A DNA stretch of 64,000 nt, taken from Meloidogyne chitwoodi (lineage: Eukaryota; Nematoda; Chromadorea; Rhabditida; Meloidogynidae). The DNA lies in assembly GCA_015183035.1 (NCBI GenBank), contig JACZZP010000005.1, positions 2,232,001-2,296,000 of the forward strand. The letters run 5' to 3'. The notes beneath the pieces are model-generated. The model saw nothing but the letters and a program-made list of their open reading frames with translations. It had not been told where the DNA came from and made no database searches. The first letter of the stretch is position 1. Every line of letters starts with the position of its first letter. Below are positions 45,534 to 56,930 of this stretch, one piece after another. Made by a program: the position numbers and the translations under genes.

Positions 45534-46066
45534 CAATTGCTTAAATTTAATGTTTTCAACATTTTTTAGGGAAGGTATTTTTCAGCTATATCATAAATAT
45601 TTATTTAAAGATTAATTAATTATCTGGAGCATGAAAAGAAAATTTTTACCATTTTAATTAAATTAAAAGATGAAAGAAATTAGCTGAGATTAATATTAAA
45701 GATTTAATTTTATTTTTTATTTTAAAATTTTTAATAGTAATTGAAATGTATCAGCACGGCCAGCGGCGGCAAATTTTATTTTTGGAAGCTGAACTTTGCT
45801 TTTCAGTTAAATATTTTTGTTCTTTGATTTTTTTTAATTTGAGTAAATATTTTTAAAATTTTATTTAATTAAAAATAATTTATGATTTAATTTCGCAAAA
45901 ATTAGATTTAAAAAATAATTTTTTTTTAGTTAAAAAGGACGGGTTAATAATAAATATTTTTTTTTAATTTTTTAGCAACACTCTTGAATGTTATTAAAAA
46001 TTAAAAAAAAATGTAAATTTATGACGAAAAAATTATTAATATTAAAGTTTAAAAATAGATATAAGA

Positions 46067-46430
46067 GAAGGTGCTTTTCTTCTTTAAATACAAAAGTCCG
46101 CAAGTTTAGTCCGCAAGTAATAATATTATTTATTTTTATCAAAGAGATTATTTTTTTAAATATATATTTATGGGTATATTTTTAACTATGATTATAAAGG
46201 ATTATTTAATTTTTTGATAATGTAGTGGAAGATATTGGAATTTTAAAAAATCAAATTTTATAAAAATGAATTACAATTTCAAAAAATTACTCTCTGAAAT
46301 CCTTAATTAAATTAATTCAACAAAATTTCCTCAAAAATGTGGAATTATATATAGTGAGCGGATTTTCTTTGAGAAAAATAATATTATAATTTGCGGATAT
46401 TTGTGTAAAAAAAAAAGAAAAGAAAAATAA
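46067..46430. mobile_element. Inverted-repeat element, GCGGAC family
   Basis: Left GTCCGCAAGTTTAGTCCGC with TAATAATATTATTTATTTTT; right GAGAAAAATAATATTATAAT and TTTGCGGATATTTGTG. Related left-end sequence is repeated at about 45195-45260. Confidence 0.55.
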
Positions 46431-48717
46431 ATTAATAAGTAGATAAGTGTGTGTCTATAAATTTACATATTAATTAATTAATTTTTAAAAAATAAATAAA
46501 TAGAATAATAAATAAATGCTTATATTTAAATAAATCTATAAAAATGTATTTTAAAATTTATTTTAAAAATTCTATAAAAAAATATTTTAAAATATAATTT
46601 TAAAAAGAAAAAAAGTAAATTTAAAAATTACTTAATTTAATTCAGAAAACACGTTCTACCCCAATGGAATATAATTTATTTAAAAAATTGTCTTTTATCT
46701 TAATTTAAAACATAAAATTTTATTTTTAAAAAAGGTAAAAGAATAAGCTTAATTTTAGGAAAATTAAGTCTTTTTTTTAAAAAAGATATTTATTTTTAGA
46801 TTTTTTTTATTAAAATTAGAATTTAATCAAATTAGAGGGTGGAAGCTTTAAAAACATAGAAAAATAAAAAACGTCATTTTAATAAAAATTAAAAAAATAT
46901 TAAGCAAATATTATGAGATTTTTTAAAATTTACAAAATTGAACTATTTAACGCGAGCGGCCATCTGAGCGTCGGCAACGATATCTAATTAACGGTTAGTC
47001 TATTTTATGTGTTTATGGTATCATTCGAAAGAGCAGAAAGTCTGCTACAAAATACCTAAAAATTATAATTTTCGGAAATATAGAAAAAAAGGTATCGTTA
47101 AAAGACTGAAGGTCAAAAATTCGATTTTTTGTAAGTTTCTGAAGCAAAAATAAATAAAAAGGAAAAAAAGTTGTTAAAAATTCTTACTTTATTAGGCTTA
47201 AAATAAAGAAAAAGAATAATAATTTTAAACAAAAAATGCAAAAAGTGCTATAAAAATAATAAAAAGTTCAAAAATCAAAAAAAGGACAAATAAATAAATA
47301 AATTGGTTCATTTAATTTTAGTAAAAAAAGGAAATTAAACTTTTTCTAATAAAAATAAATAAAAAAGATTAATGATAGTACATATTAAGAACATTTTTTT
47401 ATTTTTACTGAAATTAGCTAGCATTGCTAGCTTACAAAAATAATACGAGAGGGACCCCCCTAAAGGCCTGAAAATAAGTTTAAATAATATACCTAAATAA
47501 ATATAAATTAAAAAAATTAAATATTAAGTAATTCTACATATAATTATTTAATTCGAGCTATCGCCTAGATGGATTTTGGTTATGCCATTCTAGCAAAAAT
47601 AATAATTAAAAAATAATTAAATATATAATTAAAAAAAGAATTATTTTTTTCTAAAAAATTATGCCTTTCTTTTCACAATTTTTGGTCTAAAACAAAATTA
47701 CAATTTAATAAAAGAAATTCAAGAAATTCTCTTTATCCCTTTTAAATTTAATTAAATTAAATAATTTTGGCAACACACACAATGCCTTCAGGCATTAAAA
47801 TAAATAAAATAATGGTTTTTTTAAATTAAAAAAAAAAAATAATTAAATTAAATAATTTATTTTTTATTTTTATAAAATTATTTAAAAATTAATTAATTAA
47901 TAAAAAATAGAAAAAAATAAAATAAAATTAATTTGGAGAAGAATAACTTAAAAAAACTTTTAATTTTGTTTAAGTGCACACTATCCCAAAGGAAAAAAAA
48001 GTTTATTTTTTTAAAAAACATCAAAACATTAAAAGACATTTTTTAAGCATAGTCTTCTTATAAGAAAATATATAAAAGGACAAAATTAATGGATTTAAGG
48101 ATGAATAGTTTTTTTAAGCAAAAAAGCAAAGAGAAAAGAAAAAAAATAATTTTTTAATTTATTTTGATAAAAATATTTATTTAATTTTTTATTTTATTTT
48201 AAAATAAATTTGTGACCTTAAATAAAATAAAACAATTCTAAAATACTTTAAAAAAATTTTCAAAAAAAAATTTTGAGTTTATCACCCCCAAATTACCCTT
48301 TGGGCGCGTAAGAGATTAATTGACGTTTGCGGACTTAATTTATTTCCGCAAATTTTTTTTTACATTTTCCTGTGAATTAGTCGAATAAATCCGACTTCCA
48401 AAAATACAATCCCGCAAAATGTAAATTTAATAATATATTAATTTTTTAATTAAAATAAAAAAATATTTAATAAATTTAATATTATACATAAGAGTCAGAG
48501 AAAAATAATTTTTAAAAAATAAAAGAATTTCTAAGCTTTTTTTATAGTAAAAGTTGAGATTTCAGCAATGCATTTTACTTGAAAAATATTAAATTTTATA
48601 ATAATTTTTTAATTTAAATTTTAAGAGAATAAACTTGTGATGACATTTAAATTTGTGTATTCTATATTTTTGCAAGTCGAATTTCTTCGACTAAAATATA
48701 TTTTTTGTATTTCGTAG

Positions 48718-48925
48718 CAGTGATGCAAAAGTCCCAGTTCCGGAACTACAAAATTTCTGTAACTGATTTTCAACTGAAACTGTGGAACGACCAAATTTCT
48801 GGAATAGAATTCCGGAACTAGTTCCTCACCCCACAATAGTTCTGGAAATGGAACAATGAAAATAAAAAATGCAGTTTCGGAACTGGAACTAGTTCCGTGG
48901 AAATTTTGCAACTTTGGCATCACTG
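48718..48925. mobile_element. GGAACTAGTTCC element, CAGTGATG ends, copy 1
   Basis: CAGTGATGCAAAAGT and ACTTTGGCATCACTG ends with GTTCCGGAACT-type palindromes inside. Copies at 50002-50255 and 60189-60395. Confidence 0.75.
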
Positions 48926-49195
48926 CTTTCGACCTTACAAATACCATCTAGTTCAGGGGACTATTTGTGTGCCGAAAAGTGCCTTTTCGGCACACAAGTA
49001 TTTAGCCAATTATGAAAACATTGGCTTCCAAAAATATAAATAATGGAAAAAAAGAGGCCAAAAAAATAAAAATTGAAAAATATTTAAGATGACTAATATT
49101 TGCTAAGTTAAATATTATATACATTTTTAAAATTGTTAAATGATGAGATATTATTAAAATTGGATTTTATCAGTTTTAATTTAATTAAAAATGTT

Positions 49196-49319
49196 GTATA
49201 ATATTTAATTGTGTAAAAATAAATTAATTTAACAAATTCTAGATATAAATACCTATGTAGTATCGCCACGTAGTTGTCCATTGTTTTATTTTTGTAAGTC
49301 AAAAAATTAATTTTTTGAC
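49196..49319 (+). ncRNA. Box-hairpin element, best exemplar (candidate Sm-site RNA)
   Basis: GTATAATATTTAATT at 49196, a possible stem-loop CTATGT/ACGTAG (with one G-T) at about 49252-49272, the A-T5-G box at 49287, and the terminal stem AGTCAAAAAATT/AATTTTTTGACT ending at 49319. The order stem-loop, Sm-like site, 3' stem-loop matches the layout of SmY and other Sm-class RNAs. Transcription is not shown. Confidence 0.35.
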
Positions 49320-49500
49320 TAAAAAATATTTTAATATTTATTCATTCAAATTTATCAAAATTTTCAATTTTGATTTTTTTTAATTAAATAAATAAAAAAA
49401 ATTTTAATAGCAAAAAACACTGAAGAAAAATAAAATTAGGAAAGAATATGTGAAAATGAAAAGAAAAAATTAATTGAAAAAAGAGGTTATTGTTGTGTTC

Positions 49501-49726
49501 GTAGAATATAACAATAAGGCTAGCGACAGCGCTTTATCACAAATGTAGATAGTAGCAATGGTAGCGAAGGAAAGGTCGTCGGTCACGGTCTGGTGCTGAT
49601 GACGGGGGACAGGGACTAGGCCAGGTCCTAGTATGTGCCCCCTTGACTAACTGTTAGACTGGCTTTTATACTATATAAGCCTGACGGCTTATATAGTAAC
49701 ACTCACACCTTTACACATATCCAACA
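49501..49726. mobile_element. Solo LTR with 5-bp target duplication
   Basis: Begins TGTTG and ends CAACA, flanked by GTTAT on both sides (49496-49500, 49727-49731). It is much richer in GC than its surroundings and contains TACTATATAAGCC with a perfect mirror image (13-bp hairpin, about 49670-49700) and ACTAGGCC/GGTCCTAGT. No internal retroelement sequence is nearby, so it is a recombined solo LTR. It interrupts sequence just before a box-hairpin element. Confidence 0.8.
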
Positions 49727-50001
49727 GTTATTAGCTAAGAAATGTTGCTTCAAAAAATATTAAAATGAATCGAATTAAATAAAAAATCACATTTAAATAT
49801 ATTTAATCTTAGCAAAGCTAAGACTTACAAAAATACATTACAACATACAAAAATTACTCCAATTTAATTTAAATTCTTCTTATCTAATAACTTTTTACTA
49901 AATTTATAATTTAATACTTTTTAAAAATTAATTATATCTTTTTTAATTTAAAAGTTTAAATAAATGTTTAGAACTTTGAGAATAAGTGTTCTTTATGAGT
50001 A

Positions 50002-50255
50002 CAGTGATGGGAAAGTTCCAAAATTCCAAGGAACTAGTTCCCGTTCCGGAACTATATTTTTATTTTCATAGTTCCAGTTCCGGAACTATTGTGGGGTGAG
50101 GAACTAGTTCCGGACCAGTTTTAGTTCCGGAACTAGTTCCGGAACTAGTTCCAGTTCCAATAATCAATCAGTTCCATAGTTCCAGTTCCAAACCAGTTCC
50201 AGAAATTTGGTAGTTCCGTAGTTCCAGTTCCGGACTGGAACTTTTTGCATCACTG
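50002..50255. mobile_element. GGAACTAGTTCC element, copy 2, with adjoining fragment
   Basis: CAGTGATGGGAAAGTTCC and TTTGCATCACTG ends. Related sequence continues to about 50430 without a second CAGTGATG end, suggesting a truncated or nested copy. Confidence 0.7.
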
Positions 50256-51608
50256 GTGAGGAACTAGATCCGGAACAGGTTCCAGTTCCAAAAATTTGGT
50301 AGTTTCAGATCTAGAACTTGCCCGAAACTAGTTCATAACCCTATAATAGTCCTGGAACTGGAACAATCGAAATTAAAAATGCAGTTCCATAACTGGACGA
50401 CTAGTTCCGTATTAATTTTGGAACTTTTGTATTTTAGCCAAATTTTTAATTTTATGCCTCCAAAATAATAAATAAAGTAAAAAAGTTGCAGACAATAATT
50501 GCGGACATTTGCCCGCATAACCGAAAAGTACCAAAAAATGAATTCGGAATGAGATAGGATTTTAGCCAAAATAATTTTGGCTTCCAAAAATATTTGTCTA
50601 TCAACGATGACTCCAATTAAATTACAAAACAATTTTGCTGTTTGAAATCACAATTTTTTAATAAATTAAATATTATACAAATTTTTCACAGAATAAGTTT
50701 AATAATAAATTAAGATTTTATTAGACATTTTTTCAAAAAAAAAGTAAAAAAAAATTTGATGGAAAATTAAATAAAATTAATTATAAAAATTGCGGATAAA
50801 ATATTTGCGGATATTTGCAAGCAAATACAATTATATTTTTAATTTTTTGAAAAATTAATTAAAAATAAATTAAACTTTGAAATATTCAAAAAATAGTTTA
50901 ATATAAACTAATTGAATTAATTAATTTTATAAATATACTTATTTTAAAGGAATTTTAAATAATTTGAAAGTAAAAAATTATTTTTGGATGTTTGTCACTC
51001 CCCATTGGCAAGCAAAAATTCTTCTTTTTTAAGGCAAACATTTTTTTACTTTTAAATTTTTACTTCTAAAAATTTAGACTGATTAAGAAAATCAAAATTT
51101 AAAAGAAAAAAGAGAATTTAAAGATATCGGAATTAAATATAAAAGGAAAAATACCTTATAAATGGCAGAAAGGAACTTGCGGACAAACGCTTCTGGACTG
51201 AAACTATTTGTCCAAAACTTGAATATAAAATTAATAATAAGCTAAAAATTGTTAAATAAATTATTGTATCAGTTGGTTTTGAAAAGGGCAGATAAACTAA
51301 TTTTTTAATTAACTTATAACGTTCGCAAAGTTCGGTCCTCAAGTTTCGCTATATCCTTATAAATTAAATAAATGAGTAGATTTTTAGCCAATGAAAACTT
51401 TGGCTTACAAAAATATATTGATACTTGGAAAGAAATCAGATAAAAAATAAAAAATTTTCAATTTTTAAGATCACTAATATTTGCTAATTTAAATATTATA
51501 CAATTTTTTTTTAAATTATTAAAATTAGTTTTTAGGGTATAAAAGTTAAATTTTAATTTAAAGAAAAAAAAAGTTTGTATTGTATTCGTATGTTGCGGAA
51601 AAATGTGT

Positions 51609-51678
51609 GGATGGGAGATGGAATCGAACCATCGTGGAATGAGCCCAAACCAGAGCACAACCGACTGTGCCACCATCC
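51609..51678 (-). tRNA. tRNA-Pro-like sequence, probably pseudogene or SINE head
   Basis: On the minus strand: acceptor-like GGATGGT/CCCATCC (one mismatch), D arm GCAC/GTGC, loop TTTGGGC as in Pro(TGG), T arm GATGG TTCGATT CCATC with a perfect B box. The anticodon stem does not pair (TCTGG against TCATT), so function is unlikely. A T-run about 40 nt downstream could end Pol III transcription. Confidence 0.55.
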
Positions 51679-53690
51679 AACCCTCTGATAGTCATTTTTC
51701 ATTCACTCATATACTTTCTCAAGTATACGGACATAACAGTTTGTATAATAAATAATTTTATAAAAATAATTTAATTTAACCAAGTTTAATTATTTATATC
51801 CATCCTATGTAGTTAGATGCAGAAATTTATTTTTGGAAGTCAAAATTAATTTTTTGACTATAAATATTTATTAATTTTCTATTCATGTAAATTTCTTCAA
51901 TAAAATTTTTATTATAATTATGATTTCAAAAATAATAAAAAAATTTTACGAAAAAATAAATAAAATTAAGGGAATATGAGAATGGAAAATTAATTGGAAA
52001 AAGAGGCTATTATTTTCGTGCGCGCGGCCGAGACATTTGCGGACCCGACTTTTGCGGACGAGACATTTATAACAAAAAATTACCAATACTCGATAAATAA
52101 TGATCATGGGCCTTCAAAAAGATCAAATTATTTCCATTCAAAGATTCATAAAGATTTTTGAGAATTTTTTGTTAATTTTTTTATTTTTGTAGAATTTTTT
52201 TTTTTTACAGTCATTGGTCCGCATGTGTCGAACAGCAAAAGTCGGGCCCATTATTTTAGCCAATAAATGTTGGCTGCCAAAAATATTAAACCATGTCTAC
52301 ACAAAAAGTTCAAAATTTCAAAAATTTTCTTCCTCTTAAAATCTCATATTTTTAATAAATTAAATATTATTCAAATTTATAATGAGATTATTAATTAAAT
52401 AGTATTCCCAGACATTTTTTTTACAAAAAAAAAGTAAAAAATTGATTGGAAAATTGAATTAAATTAATTATAAAAATTGCGGATAAATATTTGCGGATAT
52501 TTATCAGCAATTATTATTATTTTTAATTTTTGGAAATATCTTTATTTATTAAAATATTTTTTTTTAATTATTTAATTATTTTTAGAGGATTATGTAAAAC
52601 TATTAAAATTTAAAATTATTAAAAAAAAAAATTAATTTTTTCAAATAAAATATTTTTCAAAAAATGTAAAATTGACATATGTAAATCTAAGAAAAATAAA
52701 ATAAAATAAACTTTTTTCTTTTATATTTTTTGAAATTTTTTTTTAAATAAAAATCCACTCTAGGGAATTTAAAAAAGTAAAAAGATGTTTTTACATTGAT
52801 TTTGGGAGTAGATTTATTTAAAATAATTTTTTTTATTTTTTTCTAAATTTTGAAAAATAAAATTTAAAAAATAGAAAAAATAAGTTAAAATTTTAATTGA
52901 AAATAAATTTGTTAAAAAAAATTTTTTTAAACATGAAATATTTAAAAAATTAAATTTTAATCAAAAAAATTAAAAATTAAATTCCTATGATACTTAAAAA
53001 AAATTTTTAATAGGAAAAATAGACATTTTGCCATTTTTGCAGTTTTTGTATAATATGAAAATTTTTGTAAATTTTTTTGACGATTTTTTTATTTCCCAAA
53101 ATCTTAAATTCAGCCTTTTTAATTATTATTTAATTGCAAAATAGTTAATTTTTCAAATATAAAGTGTATATATTATTTAATTAATTTTAAGAATGCTTGT
53201 ACCTAAATATGGTTGTTAGAGTTATATTTTTGTAAGCCAGCAAAAAATGCTTGGCTAATTTTCCTTAAAAAAATTTTTTTATGTCTCCTAATTTTAATGT
53301 TGTCCTCCGCACACACTTTTTTTAATTAAAAAAAACCTGAATTTTCTGTTTTCGAAAATCGGGGAAATTTAATTTTTGTTTAAAAATTCTTTAAATAATT
53401 TTTAAACAAAATTTAAATTTTCTAGATTTTTTAAAATAAATATTTTTTAGTTAAATAGTACTAAGGCATTTGCAGACCAAAATTTGAGCAAACAAAAAAT
53501 AGGGGGAAAAATATAAAAAATTAAATTGTGCTATAATGTCTGATAAAATCAATTCCAAGTCCGACGATAAGATTTTTAAGCTTAAGCAGGGGTTTTCTCA
53601 ATTTTTTATTCAAATGTTGGTCCGTAGGAATCACAACTCTATTTAATAAATTTAGCAACTTTATCTATACAAAATAAATGCAAAGTATCG

Positions 53691-54027
53691 TGCTAGGAAA
53701 ATTGGTCAGTGGAAAATTGGTCAGTGAAGAAACAGTACAAAAACTTTAAAGAAAATACAAAAATACATGTAAAGCACAAAAATACATAAAAAAAGATTTT
53801 TGTATTTTTCATGTATTTTTGTATTTTCATGTATTTTTTGTTTTTTACTCAAAAATAAATTTTTGTGTTTTTCCAAAATGTATATTAAAAAACAAAAATA
53901 CAACACAAAAATGCGGCAAAAACACAAATACATCAAAAACACAAAAAAATTTCTTGTATTTTTGTATTTTCTTGCAAGTTTTTGTACTGTTTCTTCACTG
54001 CCCAATTTTGCACTGTTTCCGGGAGCC
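53691..54027. mobile_element. GGTCAGT-family foldback element, short copy
   Basis: Left AATTGGTCAGTGGAAAATTG and AAGAAACAGTACAAAAAC; right GTTTTTGTACTGTTTCTTCA and TTTCCGGGAGCC. The minisatellite seen at 40500-40890 is not expanded here. Confidence 0.8.
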
Positions 54028-54572
54028 CAAAGTATATATTATTTCAATTAAATAATTAATATATAATTTTAATTTTATTTTCTTGTGTGGTTCGTTGTTA
54101 TCATCTGTAATTAATATTTTTGGGAGCTTAGAGAACTAAGCTAAAAAAGTTTTTTTTTAATTTTAAAAAAGGGTAAAAATTTTAAATATTTTTTTTTTCA
54201 TCTAATTAATTAAAACCTTAGGGCAAATATTAAATAAAAATAAATAAAACAATTTTTAAGGTTAAAAAAAATAAAATATGCAAATCATTTAAAAATTATA
54301 GAGGTAAAGGAACGTTAAAAAAGAGAAGAAAAATTCTGACAAAAAAAATAAATTTATGCAAAATAAAAATTTATTTATTTTGACGAAAGGGCATAAGACG
54401 AATTATTATAAAATAATGTGTAACGTCAAAGGAAGCAAATTTAAAAATAAAAAAAAATTTTTTGACAAATATTTTCTCGAAAAAATATTAAAAATAATTT
54501 AAAAAAAAATTAATAGGTATAAAATAATATTTTAAATTAATAAAAATTTATTTAAAATTTTTTAATAAATAT

Positions 54573-54603
<31 letters not shown>

Positions 54604-56930
54604 TAATTTTTCGGAAAAAGTTATATTTTTTAATTTAATTTAGAAAATATATTCTCCATATTTTTCCTAAAATATTTAAATAAATAAATATTTACAAGTG
54701 TGCCAAAACTTATTTTTTTTTAAATAAATTCAAAAAAGGAAAAAATAAAAAAAAATAAAAGAAAGGGGAGAAATGTCATTTTAGCTTAAAAAACATCAAA
54801 AATCTCTAAAAAATAAAGTAAAAAATAAATATCAGTTAAATATCTTCTTCTTGTCATTTTAGTAAAAGAAGTGTTCCCTTGAGAATATGTAAAAAAGAAA
54901 TAAAGTGAAGTATCAAAAAAAAGTTTTTTAAAAATATATGTATATTTGGTTCATAGGTTATAAAGTGGGGGAGAGATTCCATTTTTGGAAATTTATTATT
55001 TTTTTTGATTTATTTAAAATAAAGTTTTTTTATTTTAATAATTTCTAAAAAATTAATAAAAATGATATCACAAATAAAAATTAAAAATATTAAATAAATT
55101 AAAATTTTAAAAATAAAAATATTTTAAGACTCTAATAGACAGAATTTTTAATATTGATTGGTAAAATTTAAATAATTTCAAATTAGGATTTGTAGGCAGA
55201 AACGAAACTGACCAGATTCGGATTTTAATTGATTAAATCGAAAATATTTAAAAAATTAAATATTTGGGAGAAAAAAATGTTGGATAAATAAAAGGATTTT
55301 TTATTAATTTTTTTTTTTTCTGAACAATGGAAAAATTTTTTTATTTATATTTTTTGTTTTATTTTAAATATTTTTTTTTTTAAATTTTTTTAGGTTATTC
55401 TTAACGTTTTTCTTCTAAAAAAATAATTAGTCGAAGAAACTCGACTTGCAAAAATAATATAAAAGCTGCTGATGGTCTTCAAATAAAATTTGATTTTTCC
55501 AATTTTAAAATAAAAAATTATTTAATAAATTTAATATTATACACAAATATAAGGTAAAATCATTAGTAAAATAATTTTCGAAAGAAAAAATATTTTCTAA
55601 ATTCTTCAAAATCGAAATTTCAATTTACAGCATATTTTGCTTGTTCATTAAATGTATTTATGTGTATAATATTAAATTTATTAAATAATTTTTTATTTTA
55701 ATTTGAAAAATTAATTTTTATTGGATGATGAAGTTGCCTTTAATTTGTACTCTTTATTTTTGGAAGTCGAGTTTCTTCGACTAATTAGTTTTTTTTGGCT
55801 TTGAGAGGATTTAAGATTATACTATTAAATGTTTTTTAATTTCCATATAATATTTCATTAAATTTTTTCTTCGGATTTACAGTCGGATTTTTTTACGGAA
55901 TTAATCTGGAAATATAGAAAAAATTTATATTTTGGACAGGGTACGTTCCCCGACTAACTTTTTTTCTCATAAAATCGAAAAAAGACCCACTATAAATGTC
56001 CCAGATAATTTAATCTCCCGTCAACATTTTTCGTCCCCGTTAAGGTCCTCCCTGCCCTTCGGCGATGCATTCTTTAATTGGGGACACTAAAATGAGAAAA
56101 ATACGGTTGTGTAAGGTCATTCGCCTATCAGTAATTTTTATTAAAAAATTAATTAAATAAAATTAAAAAAAATAATAATAATAAAGCAGCTATTATATAT
56201 ATAGAAATAAATTAAACTAGTAAAAAAAAAAAAAAATTTTTTTTTTTGCGTAAAATCAAATGAAAATTAAAAAAAATAAAGAAAATATTTAATAAAAAAA
56301 ATTGTTTTTTAGGAATTAAAAAAAATCATAAAAATTTTGTCAATAATAAAATTAGAAGAAAAAAATTAAAAAAATCAATTTATTTAATTAGAAAAAATAA
56401 AGGAGAAGATTCCACCAAATAAACAAATGGTTTTTTTCTTTTTTTACTGAACAATAGAAAAAATAATTTTTTATTTTTTATTTTTCTCTGTTGCTTTATT
56501 TTAAATGTTTTTTTTAAATTTTAGGCTGATAATTTCACTTAATTTTTTTTTAATTTTTAAATTTATTAGTCGAATAAATTCGACTTGCAAAAATATTTGA
56601 CAGCTCATGAAGAAAGAAATCTCATTCATAAATTTATTTTTTTTCAATTTTAAAATAAAAAATTATTTATTAAATTTAATATTAAACACAAATATAATGT
56701 AAAATCAGTAATAAAATAATTCCCGAAAGAAAAAAAAATATTTTCTAAAATTTTCAAACTATAAAAATTCAAAATTTAAATTACTGGTAAATAAATTAAT
56801 TAAATTTGTATAATATTAAATTTATTAAATAATTTTTTAATTTAAAAATTGGAAAAATAAATTTGTGGTATCTGGAAGTTTGGAATTCTCCTTTATATTT
56901 TTGCAAGTCGAATTTATTCGACTAATTTAT

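Larger units (their letters stand above)
42110..48717. other. AT-rich region upstream of the GPCR, repeats only
   Basis: No protein gene supported. Box-hairpin elements: minus boxes 42451 (AT box at 42545, spacing 87), 42773, 44559, 47435 and 48399; plus boxes 44340, 44932, 45777 and 48665. The three plus boxes near 44-46 kb share GCTGAA/TTCAGC-type stems and a TTAATATTAAATATTTAA box about 80 bp upstream. A GC-richer patch at 46950-47130 was not recognised. Confidence 0.6.
49732..56930. repeat. AT-rich region with box-hairpin elements
   Basis: Minus boxes at 49828, 50585, 51408, 52278, 55449 (AT box 55542, spacing 86) and 56588; plus boxes at 50979, 51829 (AT box 51743, spacing 86), 53225, 54115, 55755 and 56896. 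The pairs near 55449/55755 and 56588/56896 are in opposite orientation and share GTCGA/TCGAC stems. Direct repeats with GCGGATAAATATTTGCGGAT lie near 50790 and 52475. No protein gene is supported. Confidence 0.7.

Noticed and set aside
46950..47130. GC-richer stretch with GGTATC motifs as an inverted-repeat element
   Set aside because: Only one short inverted match (AACGATA with TATCGTT) was found, too little to define ends.
53721..54055. Open frames on both strands in a short foldback element
   Set aside because: Low-complexity shadows of the inverted-repeat element; the same peptides appear at 40.3-40.9 kb and 24.2 kb.
55930..56120. GC-richer patch as a gene or promoter
   Set aside because: No open frame with protein-like composition, no splice sites and no repeat structure was found.
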